From assembly GCA_945919165.1 (NCBI GenBank), contig CAMEIZ010000008.1:1-24150 (forward strand): a DNA stretch of 24,150 nucleotides, in the 5' to 3' direction. The translations under genes and the position numbers were made by a program. Each line of letters opens with the position of its first letter. The stretch's first letter is position 1. Source of the stretch: an uncultured Traorella sp. (lineage in GTDB: Bacteria; Bacillota_I; Bacilli_A; Erysipelotrichales; Erysipelotrichaceae). The notes beneath the pieces are model-generated. The model was not told the origin of the DNA, searched no databases, and was given only the letters and a program-made list of their open reading frames with translations. Below are positions 1 to 8,186 of the stretch, piece by piece.

Positions 1-242
1 GTAATATTAATAACTTTAATGTTATTTATCTTTTAACTGCCGGAGATCCAAAATCATTGAACTATTATCAAGCCGGCGAAACTGATTTGCTTGTTACTTG
101 GCTGTATAAATTAAGTTCCCTTGAACAGAACTATGCTTTAGCATCTGTAATTGGAATTATTGTATTTGTCATTTGTGCCAGCCTGTCATTATTGACTTAC
201 AATAAATCAGGCAGTACGACTCGAGAGGAGGAATTTCAGTAA
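1..242 (+). CDS. malF: Maltodextrin ABC transporter permease MalF, C-terminal fragment
   Basis: The open frame enters from the left edge, with its first full codon at base 3. It encodes about 79 residues ending at TAA 240-242. The segment starting NNFNVIYLLTAGDP matches the end of the conserved cytoplasmic loop and last transmembrane segments of MalF-type permeases, and a hydrophobic stretch (IGIIVFVICASLSLLTY) forms the final helix. An internal ATG at 57 is not the start, because the homologous sequence continues upstream of it. The stop overlaps the next start (TAATG), so MalF and MalG are translationally coupled. Sugar specificity is inferred from the downstream amylase and glucanotransferase. 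The 5' part of the gene lies outside the window. Confidence 0.85.
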   Translation, partial: NINNFNVIYLLTAGDPKSLNYYQAGETDLLVTWLYKLSSLEQNYALASVIGIIVFVICASLSLLTYNKSGSTTREEEFQ

Positions 243-1090
243 TGAAAATGAGTACGAAAAAAACAATTGGCGATATTGCCAGTTATATCTTTTTGACAGT
301 TTTATCCATTATTTGGCTTTTGCCAATTGCCTGGCTGATTCTAAACTCTTTTAGAGCCGAAAAAGGAGCTTTTACAAGCTATATTTTCCCAAAAAGCTAT
401 ACGCTGAGTAATTATACGCGTTTATTTACTGAAACGAGTCTGTTTAATTATCCGAGATGGTTTATGAATACATTGATTGTGGCAATTGCCAGCTGTATCA
501 TTACAACAATAATTGTACTTTTAACAGCTTATGCTTTCTCAAGACTTCGCTTTAAAGCAAGAAAACCATTGATGAATGTCATTTTGATTTTAGGTATGTT
601 TCCTGGTTTTATGGCCATGTTTGCAGTATATCATATATTAAAAGCGTTTGGTCTGACTCAAAGTCTGATTGCTTTGGTTTTGGTTTACAGCGGTGGTGCA
701 GCTATGACATATTATGTTGCGAAAGGCTTCTTTGATACGATTCCAAGATCATTAGATGAATCAGCTATGCTTGATGGAGCAACCAAAAATCAAATCTTCT
801 GGAAGATTACCCTGCCAATGAGTAAGCCTATTATAGTTTATACCATCTTAACTTCGTTTATTGCACCATGGGTGGATTTCATCTTTGTCAGTGTGATCAT
901 GAAAGATAATTATCAGAATTATACGATTGCTCTTGGTTTGTATCAGATGATATCACGCGAAAATATTTATAATTATTTTACGATGTTCTGTGCCGGTGCT
1001 GTATTGGTGGCAATTCCAATTACGTTACTGTTTATTAAGATGCAGAAGTATTATGTCGGCGGTGTGACAAGCGGTTCGGTAAAAGGATGA
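242..1090 (+). CDS. malG: Maltodextrin ABC transporter permease MalG
   Basis: This 282-residue inner-membrane permease is the usual length for MalG-type proteins. The first membrane segment is near residues 14-34, and several more follow. The EAA loop that contacts the ATPase is visible around residues 177-200 (ESAMLDGATKNQIFWKITLP). It pairs with MalF to carry maltose or maltodextrins delivered by a lipoprotein binding protein, which must be encoded upstream of the window. The start at 242 overlaps the malF stop by one base, with an AGGAGG ribosome site about 10 bases upstream. ATG 248 is a possible alternative start. The TGA stop overlaps the ATG of the amylase gene, consistent with one polycistronic message. 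No ATPase gene is present here; such systems often share MsmX/MsiK encoded elsewhere. Confidence 0.9.
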   Translation: MKMSTKKTIGDIASYIFLTVLSIIWLLPIAWLILNSFRAEKGAFTSYIFPKSYTLSNYTRLFTETSLFNYPRWFMNTLIVAIASCIITTIIVLLTAYAFSRLRFKARKPLMNVILILGMFPGFMAMFAVYHILKAFGLTQSLIALVLVYSGGAAMTYYVAKGFFDTIPRSLDESAMLDGATKNQIFWKITLPMSKPIIVYTILTSFIAPWVDFIFVSVIMKDNYQNYTIALGLYQMISRENIYNYFTMFCAGAVLVAIPITLLFIKMQKYYVGGVTSGSVKG

Positions 1091-2580
1091 TGAAACGGTT
1101 ATTTTGTCTGTTATGTTTGGCATTGATCCTAAATGGATGCAAAAACGACAACGTTGAGATATCTAATGAAAATAGCTCTGTATACTATGAAATCTTTGTT
1201 CGTTCTTTTTATGATACCAATGATGATGGATTGGGCGATCTAAATGGTGTTCGTGCGAAGCTGGATTATCTAGAGGAATTGGGTGTTGGAGGTATCTGGT
1301 TAATGCCTATTATGCCAAGTACCACCTATCATAAATATGATGTCAAAGATTATATGGATATCGATAGCGAATATGGGACATTAGAAGATTTCAAAAATTT
1401 GGTTACTGAAGCAAAAACACATCATATTGATATAATAATTGATTTGGTAGTAAATCATACTTCAGCTCAGCATCCATGGTTTTTAGATGCCAGATCACAT
1501 GTTCTTTCTGATACATGCGATCAAACAAAGTATTGTGACTATTATCATTTTACAAGTGAGAGAACAAGTGGAAGTGTTCCTCTTGGGAATAAGTATTATG
1601 AAGCCGTATTTTGGGATCAGATGCCTGATTTAAATCTGGATAATCCTGAAGTACGAAACGAAATAGAAAAAATTGTTGAATTCTGGCTGAATTTAGGAGT
1701 CAAAGGTTTCCGACTGGATGCTGCGACTCACTACTATGAAGGAAATAACGAAAAGAATATTGAGTTTTTATCCTGGCTGAATTCAGTAGTGAAAGAAAAA
1801 AAGGCAGATGCCTATCTTGTTGGAGAAGCCTGGACAAATCAACAAATTGTTCACGATTACTATCAATCTGGTATTGATTCTTTCTTCAATTTCTCTTTAG
1901 GAACAGAAAACGGCAATATTATTAAAGCAATTCGTAAAGCCGATGGTGCCTCTTTGGCCTTAAGCATAGAAAAAAATCAGAAAGAAATACTGGCAATGAA
2001 TGAAAAGGGAATAGATGCTCCATTTCTTTCCAATCATGATAATGCCAGAAGTTTCAACTATTTTTCAAGTGATGAACAGGTAAAGCTTGCCGAAAGTATT
2101 TATCTTTTGCTTCCAGGTCATCCTTTCATTTATTATGGTGAAGAAATTGGACTGAAAGGAAGCGGAAAAGATGAAAATAAGCGTTTGGCTTTCTTATGGG
2201 GTGAGGATGAAGGAAAGTGTTTAAATCCATCAGGAATGGATTATGCTTCACCTTCGCTTTATACACTGAAAGAAGCTCAAAAAGATTCAAACAGTTTATA
2301 TCATACAATTTTAGAAGTAATGCAAATACGAAATCAGCATGATTTTCTTCATGCCAGAGTTACTGCACTGGATGTGGGTAATTCCAATATTATGCTGATG
2401 AAAATGGAAAATGATGAAGAGACATTTTATGTCATTCATAATTTAGGTAAAGAGACGATCACATTTGAATATGAAGAATTCAATGAAATATTGCATCAGC
2501 TAAGTCCGTCCTCACAGAAAAGCACACTAAAAGGACAAACATTGACGATTCCATCTTATGCGAGTGTGGTATGTAAATAG
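1087..2580 (+). CDS. Lipoprotein alpha-amylase / neopullulanase-like glycoside hydrolase (GH13)
   Basis: This 497-residue enzyme hydrolyses alpha-1,4-glucans outside the membrane. The N-terminus has a lipoprotein signal with lipobox LNGC, making Cys18 the lipid-modified residue. The GH13 barrel follows, with conserved regions in order: DLVVNH (residues 119-124), GFRLDAATH with nucleophile Asp211, VGEAW with acid/base Glu247, and FLSNHD with Asp318. A DTNDDGLGD calcium-binding-like loop lies near residues 43-51. A short beta-sandwich domain closes the protein. Its start overlaps the malG stop (ATGATG; the second ATG at 1090 is also possible). The context indicates that it shortens malto-oligosaccharides at the cell surface for uptake by MalFG. 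The exact activity (amylase, maltogenic amylase, oligo-1,6-glucosidase) cannot be settled from motifs alone. Confidence 0.9.
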   Translation: MMKRLFCLLCLALILNGCKNDNVEISNENSSVYYEIFVRSFYDTNDDGLGDLNGVRAKLDYLEELGVGGIWLMPIMPSTTYHKYDVKDYMDIDSEYGTLEDFKNLVTEAKTHHIDIIIDLVVNHTSAQHPWFLDARSHVLSDTCDQTKYCDYYHFTSERTSGSVPLGNKYYEAVFWDQMPDLNLDNPEVRNEIEKIVEFWLNLGVKGFRLDAATHYYEGNNEKNIEFLSWLNSVVKEKKADAYLVGEAWTNQQIVHDYYQSGIDSFFNFSLGTENGNIIKAIRKADGASLALSIEKNQKEILAMNEKGIDAPFLSNHDNARSFNYFSSDEQVKLAESIYLLLPGHPFIYYGEEIGLKGSGKDENKRLAFLWGEDEGKCLNPSGMDYASPSLYTLKEAQKDSNSLYHTILEVMQIRNQHDFLHARVTALDVGNSNIMLMKMENDEETFYVIHNLGKETITFEYEEFNEILHQLSPSSQKSTLKGQTLTIPSYASVVCK

Positions 2581-2592
2581 AAAGAAGGAAAT

Positions 2593-4032
2593 ATGAGAAA
2601 AGCAGGTATTCTGTGTGCTGTTTCCTCATTGCCAGGCTCAACAGGAATCGGTGATTTTGGTTTAAGCAGTTATCGATTCATTGATGATCTGACAAAGTGC
2701 GGTATGAAATATTGGCAGATTCTCCCTTTAAATCCATTAGGATACGGAAACTCACCTTATCAGCCATACTCCTCTTTTGCGATGGATGAATTATATCTGT
2801 CTTTAGATCTTCTTCTGCAAGATCATCTGATTACAGGTTATAAAAAATTCAATCAGCGAAGAAAAAGTGTTTCATATGACGCAGTGCGCAGACATAAAGA
2901 AAAATATCTTAAAGAAGCATTCAGCAGATTTAAAAGCTGTCCTGATTACGAAGTGTTTATTCAAAATAACTGGGTTCGTCCCTATGCTTTATTTTTAACA
3001 TTGAAAAAACACAATCAAAATAAATGCTGGCTGGAATGGCCGCTCATCCAACAACAGATTTCCAGAGGTTCTAATTATGACTTAAGTGAACTGGAAGAGG
3101 AAATAAATTATGAAATGTTTATTCAATTTAAGCTGTATGAACAATGGATGAATGTAAAAAAGTATGCGAATTCAAAAGGTATTGAAATAATTGGAGATTT
3201 ACCAATTTATGTAGGAATTGACAGTGAAGATGTCTGGAGCCACCAAGAAAGCTTTCTATTGGATGATGATGGACATCCAACATTTATTGCCGGTGTACCT
3301 CCTGATTACTTCTCAAAAACAGGACAAAGATGGGGAAATCCTCTTTATGACTGGGATTATTTAAAACAGCATGATTTTAGTTTCTGGAAAGAAAGACTTT
3401 CTTATAATACAAAACTCTTCGATATCATCCGGATAGACCATTTCCGGGCATTTGACACATATTGGAAGATTCCATCATCATGTCCAACAGCAATTGAAGG
3501 TGAATGGATAGAAGCACCTGGTTATGAATTATTTGATTCAATATTAAAAGATATTCCTGATCTTCATTTGATAGCTGAAGATTTAGGTGATTTAAGAGAA
3601 GAGGTTTTGATACTGAGAGACCATTATCACTTTCCAGGAATGAAAATTGTGCAATTTGAATTTGATCCGCTTCGAAATGATAATAATCAAATACAAAATC
3701 GAGTTATCTACCCCGGAACACATGATAATCAGACTCTTCGATCCTGGTATGCATCTTCAAAACCGTCTTTTAAAAAACAAACTCAAAAGTTTTTTAACAA
3801 TGATTTGCCAATGACAACAAATTTCATCGAACTAACCCTGTCAGATCAAGCTGACATGGCTATACTTCCGATGCAGGATATATTAAATCTGAGTGATCGA
3901 GCGAGAATGAATCGACCAGGTACCATAGGTTCACCAAATTGGGAATGGAAAATGGCTGATTTTAAGGATTTCGAAAAAGAACTTCCAAAGATCAAAGAAT
4001 TATTAAAAAAACATCATCGATTTGAAGGATGA
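2593..4032 (+). CDS. malQ: 4-alpha-glucanotransferase (amylomaltase, GH77)
   Basis: This 479-residue cytoplasmic enzyme transfers 4-alpha-glucanosyl units between maltodextrins, releasing glucose and longer chains for phosphorylase. The length is typical of the compact bacterial GH77 type. Visible signatures are the N-terminal GIGDFG and NPLGYGNSPYQPYSSFA segments, DIIRIDHFRAF with nucleophile Asp282, LIAEDLGDL with Glu329, and PGTHDNQTL with Asp378. GTIGSPNWEWKM marks the C-terminal end. It starts 12 bases after the amylase stop, with an AGAAGGA ribosome site, and is the last gene of the maltodextrin operon before the terminator at 4060-4095. The phosphorylase that would use its products is encoded on the other strand a short distance away. 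Confidence 0.95.
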   Translation: MRKAGILCAVSSLPGSTGIGDFGLSSYRFIDDLTKCGMKYWQILPLNPLGYGNSPYQPYSSFAMDELYLSLDLLLQDHLITGYKKFNQRRKSVSYDAVRRHKEKYLKEAFSRFKSCPDYEVFIQNNWVRPYALFLTLKKHNQNKCWLEWPLIQQQISRGSNYDLSELEEEINYEMFIQFKLYEQWMNVKKYANSKGIEIIGDLPIYVGIDSEDVWSHQESFLLDDDGHPTFIAGVPPDYFSKTGQRWGNPLYDWDYLKQHDFSFWKERLSYNTKLFDIIRIDHFRAFDTYWKIPSSCPTAIEGEWIEAPGYELFDSILKDIPDLHLIAEDLGDLREEVLILRDHYHFPGMKIVQFEFDPLRNDNNQIQNRVIYPGTHDNQTLRSWYASSKPSFKKQTQKFFNNDLPMTTNFIELTLSDQADMAILPMQDILNLSDRARMNRPGTIGSPNWEWKMADFKDFEKELPKIKELLKKHHRFEG

Positions 4033-4059
4033 TGGGAGCATGATAACTTAAAATGATGC

Positions 4060-4095
4060 AGCGTAAAGGGCTTATAAGGCTTTTTACGCTTTTTA
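4060..4095 (+). terminator. Rho-independent terminator of the maltodextrin operon
   Basis: AGCGTAAA (4060-4067) pairs with TTTACGCT (4083-4090), with extra pairing possible in the 15-base interior, and is followed by a run of T. It lies 28 bases after the malQ stop and upstream of a new promoter, so it separates the operon from the next gene. Confidence 0.7.
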
Positions 4096-4110
4096 TGTGC
4101 AGACACTTTC

Positions 4111-4139
4111 TTGACAAGAAAATTCTTGTTAGCTATATT
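4111..4139 (+). promoter_or_regulatory. Sigma-A type promoter for the small anchored protein
   Basis: A consensus -35 box TTGACA (4111-4116) and a near-consensus -10 box TATATT (4134-4139) are separated by 17 bases. The gene start at 4185 lies about 40 bases downstream of the expected transcription start. The near-ideal match suggests strong, possibly constitutive transcription. Confidence 0.75.
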
Positions 4140-4184
4140 TTAATTATATCTGGTAATTTAACGTTATGCAAAGGAGTAGGCGAA

Positions 4185-4574
4185 ATGAGAAGAGGTAAAT
4201 ATAAAACGCTGTTTGGATTTTTTTTGTTACTGATTGCAGGATTTTTGATATTTATGATCTATGACAATCAGTCAGTCTTTACTGGCAGCCGAATAAAAAA
4301 TCCAGATGAATATTATTTAGACATTCAAAAAATGAATGGAACTGATCAGCACACTATGAATTTACAAAAGAAAGACACTCTTCAAATTGAATTTGAAACC
4401 GTGAAAGGTTCTTTATATATGGAGATTAAAGCATCAAATGGAACAATGATATATAGTGGCAACGGTAAGGAAATAACGAATTTTACAGTAAAAATTCCTC
4501 AAAGTGATGTCTATACGATTACAATTGAGGCCACTCATGCAAAAGGAACCATTCATGTCCAGCTTCAAAATTAA
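4185..4574 (+). CDS. Small membrane-anchored extracytoplasmic protein of unknown function
   Basis: This is a 129-residue protein that I do not recognise. The start at 4185 is chosen over an in-frame ATG at 4053, because the latter lies upstream of the operon terminator and promoter, whereas 4185 has an AAGGAG ribosome site. Residues 8-26 form one hydrophobic segment after a basic N-terminus (MRRGKYK), with no Cys for lipidation, so the rest is probably outside the membrane. The remaining hundred residues alternate polar and hydrophobic positions, with several Gly/Asn turns ending in YTITIEATHAKGTIHVQL. This suggests a single small beta-sandwich, comparable in style to pre-peptidase or carbohydrate-binding folds. 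It is monocistronic between a promoter and a convergent terminator. No role in maltodextrin use can be shown beyond proximity. Confidence 0.65.
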   Translation: MRRGKYKTLFGFFLLLIAGFLIFMIYDNQSVFTGSRIKNPDEYYLDIQKMNGTDQHTMNLQKKDTLQIEFETVKGSLYMEIKASNGTMIYSGNGKEITNFTVKIPQSDVYTITIEATHAKGTIHVQLQN

Positions 4575-4576
4575 TC

Positions 4577-4601
4577 ATAAAAGAGGCATCGCCTCTTATA
4601 G
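4577..4601 (-). terminator. Terminator of the phosphorylase gene, shared with the convergent gene
   Basis: AAGAGGC (4581-4587) and GCCTCTT (4591-4597) form a 7-bp perfect stem with a three-base loop. On the minus strand the stem is followed by TTTTAT, so it serves mainly the phosphorylase message, and the stem overlaps that gene's stop codon. On the plus strand only a weak T-rich tail follows, so stopping the small upstream gene there would be less efficient. Confidence 0.7.
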
Positions 4602-6857
4602 TTTCCATATTTCTTCATTGTATTGAGAAATTGTTCGATCACTTGAAAAGAATCCGGCTTTTGCGATATTGACCAGCATTTTCTTTTTCCATGATGCTTG
4701 ATCTTCATAATCAGAAAAAGCTCTATTCTTTGTTTGAACATAATCATGATAATCTAAGAGAGTCATAAACCAATCTTTGTAGATCAATTCATGCTGAAGT
4801 TCAAAAAGAATATCTGGATCACCAATCTTCATTAACTGCTCAGAAGTGATAAAATCAACTGCCTGTTTGATTTCTTCATCGTTTTCATAGATTTTTTTCG
4901 GATCATAATCCCCGTTTTGATAATGTAAAATGACACTGTCACTGCTTTGCCCAAAAGTATAAATGTTGTTTTCTCCAACAAGCTGAGAAATTTCAACATT
5001 TGCTCCATCATTCGTTCCAAGCGTAATAGCTCCATTAAGCATAAATTTCATATTTCCTGTACCGCTGGCTTCTTTTGATGCCAGTGAAATCTGTTCAGAA
5101 ATATCACATGCAGGAATTAGTTTTTCAGCTAAAGTAACATTATAGTTTTCAACCATGACAACACGAAGATATTTCGAAACAAACGGATCGTGATTGATTA
5201 AATCACTTAGACAAAGAATTAAATGAATGATATCTTTCGCAATGGTATATGCTGGAGCAGCTTTGGCTCCAAAAATCATGGTAATAGGTCGAGTTGGAAG
5301 TTTACCTGATTGTATTTCCAAATACTTGTGAATGATATAAAGCGCGTTCATCTGTTGACGTTTGTATTCATGAAGACGCTTGATTTGAATGGAAAAAACT
5401 GAATTTGGATCGAGTTCAATGTCTTGATGAGTGAAGATATAGTCACAAAGCTGTTTTTTCTTTTGAAGCTTAATCTTTGCAAGTTGATTCAGACATTCTT
5501 CATGATCTATATAAGCCAGAAGATCCTGTAATTTATCGGCATCTTTTTTATAAGCATCACCTATCCAATGGCTAATCCATTGATCCAGTTCGGGATTACA
5601 GGAATACAGCCATCTGCGAAATGTAATACCATTGGTTTTGTTGTTGAATTTTTCAGGATAAATATCATAAAAATGCTTTAACTCAGTGTTTTTGAGTATT
5701 TCAGTATGAATGGTGGCAACACCATTGACAGAATAACAATAATGAATGTCAATGTGTGCCATATGAATCAGCTGATTGTTATCAATGATGGCAACCTTTG
5801 GATCTGAATAAGTATCCTTTACTTTCTGATCTAAAATATCAATGATAGGAAGTAAATGAGGAACTGTTTCTTCAAGATAAGAACGCGGCCATTTTTCAAG
5901 TGCTTCAGATAGAATAGTATGATTTGTATAAGCACATGTTCTGGAAGTGATTTGAATCGCTTCCTCAATGTCAAGACCTTCTAACATCAATAAGCGAATC
6001 AATTCAGGAATAATCAAAGTAGGATGAGTATCATTGATTTGAATGGTAACAGCATCATAGAGCTTGTGAAGATTTACATGATTCTTTTTTGCTTCATAGA
6101 GAATCAGCTGAGCAGCGTTACTAACCATAAAATACTGCTGATAGATACGAAGCAATCTTCCATCTTCATCACAGTCATCTGGATAAAGAAAGAGGGTTAG
6201 ATTTTTAAGAATGTTTGTCTTATCAAAATGAATTCCATCCATAACCGCATTTTCATTAACTTTTTTGATATCAAATAGATGCAGTTTGTTTTTACCGTTT
6301 TCATATCCGACAACATCTAAATCATATAGAACTGATTCCAGTGTAAATCCATCAAAAGGAACTTGAAAAGATATTTCTTGTTGATTGAGCCAGCTGTTTG
6401 TTTGAATCCAAACATCTTTGATTTCTTTTTGCTTATGATTTTCAAATATTTGTTTGAATAATCCGAAATGATAACATAATCCTATTCCATCTCCACATAA
6501 GCCTAATGTTGCAATAGAATCAAGAAAACAGGCGGCTAAACGACCTAATCCTCCGTTTCCTAATGATGGTTCAGGTTCGATTTCTTCAATTTCTGTTATT
6601 GATTTGTTGTATTTTTTTAGTAATTGTTTTATTTCATCGTATAATTTGAGATTAATCAGATTATTGGATAAAAGTTTTCCAATTAAAAATTCAGCGGAAA
6701 TATAATAAAGCTTTTTCTTTCCGGTTAAAGTGACCGTTTGCTGTAATTTTCTTTTAGTTAAAGACAATAAAGCATAATAGATTTCTTCGTTGGCAGCATT
6801 TTCAAGTGTGTGACCATATACAGACAGTTCATCATTGATTTGTTTTTCGAGTTCCAT
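4596..6857 (-). CDS. glgP/malP: Glycogen/maltodextrin phosphorylase (GT35)
   Basis: This 753-residue cytoplasmic enzyme cleaves terminal alpha-1,4-linked glucose with phosphate to give glucose-1-phosphate. Signatures include EPEPSLGNGGLGRLAACFLDS near residue 94, QINDTHPT near 273, TNGITFRRWL near 408, and the cofactor site EASGTGNMKFMLNG with PLP-binding Lys604. It is somewhat shorter than E. coli MalP, as in many clostridial-type enzymes. The start at 6857 has a GAGGTGAA ribosome site about 6 bases upstream. An in-frame ATG 45 bases further upstream lies inside the promoter/operator and is rejected. Transcription converges on the small upstream gene. A LacI/CcpA-type operator on its promoter suggests sugar control, most simply by the LacI protein encoded next to it. 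Motifs do not separate glycogen from maltodextrin preference; context favours maltodextrin. Confidence 0.95.
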   Translation of the reverse strand: MELEKQINDELSVYGHTLENAANEEIYYALLSLTKRKLQQTVTLTGKKKLYYISAEFLIGKLLSNNLINLKLYDEIKQLLKKYNKSITEIEEIEPEPSLGNGGLGRLAACFLDSIATLGLCGDGIGLCYHFGLFKQIFENHKQKEIKDVWIQTNSWLNQQEISFQVPFDGFTLESVLYDLDVVGYENGKNKLHLFDIKKVNENAVMDGIHFDKTNILKNLTLFLYPDDCDEDGRLLRIYQQYFMVSNAAQLILYEAKKNHVNLHKLYDAVTIQINDTHPTLIIPELIRLLMLEGLDIEEAIQITSRTCAYTNHTILSEALEKWPRSYLEETVPHLLPIIDILDQKVKDTYSDPKVAIIDNNQLIHMAHIDIHYCYSVNGVATIHTEILKNTELKHFYDIYPEKFNNKTNGITFRRWLYSCNPELDQWISHWIGDAYKKDADKLQDLLAYIDHEECLNQLAKIKLQKKKQLCDYIFTHQDIELDPNSVFSIQIKRLHEYKRQQMNALYIIHKYLEIQSGKLPTRPITMIFGAKAAPAYTIAKDIIHLILCLSDLINHDPFVSKYLRVVMVENYNVTLAEKLIPACDISEQISLASKEASGTGNMKFMLNGAITLGTNDGANVEISQLVGENNIYTFGQSSDSVILHYQNGDYDPKKIYENDEEIKQAVDFITSEQLMKIGDPDILFELQHELIYKDWFMTLLDYHDYVQTKNRAFSDYEDQASWKKKMLVNIAKAGFFSSDRTISQYNEEIWKL

Positions 6858-6875
6858 AAATTCACCTCGATGTAC

Positions 6876-6904
6876 ATTATAACAAAGGAAAACGTTTTCC
6901 ACAA
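6876..6904 (-). promoter_or_regulatory. Promoter of the phosphorylase gene
   Basis: Read on the minus strand, TTGTGG (6904-6899) and a consensus TATAAT (6881-6876) are 17 bases apart. The -10 is perfect and the -35 is moderate. The operator palindrome at 6887-6900 fills most of the spacer and touches the -35, so a bound repressor would exclude RNA polymerase. Confidence 0.75.
6887..6900. promoter_or_regulatory. LacI/CcpA-family operator (cre-like palindrome)
   Basis: GGAAAACGTTTTCC is a perfect 14-bp palindrome with the central CG typical of LacI-family operators. With one flanking base on the minus strand it reads TGGAAAACGTTTTCC, close to the cre consensus. It overlaps the phosphorylase promoter. 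The neighbouring LacI-type regulator (maltose-regulator-like) and CcpA are both candidate binders. Confidence 0.7.
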
Positions 6905-6926
6905 GGATTTGTATTTTGCAATCAAT

Positions 6927-6949
6927 AAAAAAAGGTGAAGTTCACCTTT
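6927..6949 (-). terminator. Terminator of the LacI-family regulator gene
   Basis: AAAGGTG (6931-6937) pairs with CACCTTT (6943-6949) around a five-base loop. On the minus strand the stem is followed by a run of seven T. It begins at the regulator stop codon and lies upstream of the phosphorylase promoter, so the two minus-strand genes are separate transcription units. Confidence 0.7.
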
Positions 6950-7944
6950 TACATAATAACATCGTCATAAACAAGCTGAATGACATCATAGCCTAAAGAA
7001 ATCTTTCGACCTGTTTGCCCATGATGAAGCAGTTGATCGGCTTCTTCAATTGCACTCTGGGATATTTTATAGAAATCCTGTTTGCATGTCCAGACGTTTT
7101 GAGCAACATACCCCATCAGAGTAATCCCATCATATCCACAGCAAGGACGATAGATATTCATTTCTTTTAAGCTGGATATTGCTCCAATCGCCATTAAATC
7201 ACTGGCACAGATAATGACATCGGATTTATCACCGAATCGTTTTGTCAGCATACGTGCTTTTTTTTCTGAAAAATCAGAATATTGAACATTTAAACGAAAC
7301 TTTCGTTCCTTTTGAAGCTTCATGATTCCTGCCAGTCTTTCATCTGTAACATAGCCATCTTTTCTTCCGGCTAAATAGAGTACTTCCTGACAAGGTACTT
7401 GATCAATGATTTTTAAAGCCACATCATATTGTCCTTTTGTATGATCCACACTCACACTGCTGGTTTTTTCATTAATGATAGGGGCATCAACAACAACGAT
7501 AGAAAACAGCTGCTCATGGATAATACTGTGCATGATTCGGTCATCCTTATTTAATCCATAGATGACTAAGCTGGTTATGCCCAAGGATTGCAGGTAATGA
7601 ATCAATTCATCTTTATTCAGTTCAGAAACAGTTGATGAGAAGATAGTCATGACTTTAATCCCCAGTTCTTTTGCTTTTTGAAAAGCACCAAACAGATATT
7701 GCATATTAATCTCATCGATAGCCTGTCGCTGGTTATTAATATAAATATATAAACCAATACAGTCATATCTTTTTGAGGATAATGCTGAAGCCATAGTATT
7801 TGGGACATAATTTAATTCAGAAGCAGCCAAGAGCACTTTCTGTTTAGTTTCTTCTGAGACTTTATCATAATTATTTAATACTTTTGACACAGTAGAAGTA
7901 GCTACTCCGGCTTTTTTTGCAACATCGCTAATGGTAATCGGCAT
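6949..7944 (-). CDS. LacI-family transcriptional regulator (probable maltodextrin regulator)
   Basis: This 331-residue regulator has the usual LacI/GalR length. Residues 1-55 carry the classic helix-turn-helix and hinge (ITISDVAKKAGVATSTVSKVLN, then YVPNTMASALSSKR). The remainder is a periplasmic-binding-protein-like sugar-sensing domain, with the two-lobe pattern ending in segments such as CCGYDGITLMGYV. The start at 7944 has an AGGAGG-type ribosome site 4 bases or so upstream. It sits immediately upstream of the phosphorylase gene on the same strand, and the palindromic operator on that promoter fits this protein family. I infer it controls phosphorylase and perhaps the maltodextrin operon in response to maltose or maltodextrin. 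The ligand is not shown by the sequence. Confidence 0.9.
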   Translation of the reverse strand: MPITISDVAKKAGVATSTVSKVLNNYDKVSEETKQKVLLAASELNYVPNTMASALSSKRYDCIGLYIYINNQRQAIDEINMQYLFGAFQKAKELGIKVMTIFSSTVSELNKDELIHYLQSLGITSLVIYGLNKDDRIMHSIIHEQLFSIVVVDAPIINEKTSSVSVDHTKGQYDVALKIIDQVPCQEVLYLAGRKDGYVTDERLAGIMKLQKERKFRLNVQYSDFSEKKARMLTKRFGDKSDVIICASDLMAIGAISSLKEMNIYRPCCGYDGITLMGYVAQNVWTCKQDFYKISQSAIEEADQLLHHGQTGRKISLGYDVIQLVYDDVIM

Positions 7945-7967
7945 AAATCCTCCTTTTTGGTGTTCCT

Positions 7968-7995
7968 ATTATATCATATTTTAAATAGAAGTAAA
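7968..7995 (-). promoter_or_regulatory. Probable promoter of the LacI-family regulator
   Basis: On the minus strand, TTTACT (7995-7990) and TATAAT (7973-7968) are separated by 16 bases, ending about 20 bases upstream of the start codon. The -10 is consensus; the -35 is partial. Confidence 0.55.
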
Positions 7996-8033
7996 GAAAC
8001 TGTCTAGGATCAAATATGAAGCAGTCACAAGGG

Positions 8034-8083
8034 TTGTAAATATAAATAAGTCGATTTACAAGCTAAAAATGAAACAATTTACA
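8034..8083. repeat. TTGTAAAT / ATTTACAA repeats upstream of the protease operon
   Basis: TTGTAAAT (8034-8041) and ATTTACAA (8054-8061) form a perfect 8-bp inverted repeat with a 12-base spacer. A third ATTTACA follows at 8077-8083. The group ends 13 bases before the -35 box of the operon promoter. The spacer is AT-rich and has no T-run after the second arm, so a protein-binding site is likelier than a terminator. The binding protein is unknown. Confidence 0.4.
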
Positions 8084-8096
8084 TTAATTGAAATAA

Positions 8097-8125
8097 TTGA
8101 CAAACAAATTACTGAAAGCTATACT
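8097..8125 (+). promoter_or_regulatory. Sigma-A type promoter of the protease operon
   Basis: A consensus TTGACA (8097-8102) and TATACT (8120-8125) are separated by exactly 17 bases. Transcription would start near 8132, about 55 bases before the first gene. No other promoter or terminator of comparable quality is seen before the terminator at 13945, so the three genes are probably one message. Confidence 0.75.
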
Positions 8126-8186
8126 TACATTAACGGGTAATTACCTTGTTAAATGTTGATAAACATAAATAAAAGAAGGTGAAAGA

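Noticed and set aside
4053..4184. Longer start for the small anchored protein at ATG 4053
   Set aside because: This start is upstream of the terminator and promoter that serve the gene and has no ribosome site; ATG 4185 does.
8034..8061. TTGTAAAT/ATTTACAA inverted repeat as a terminator
   Set aside because: The arms are AT-only apart from one G-C pair, and no T-run follows on either side, so an operator is more plausible.
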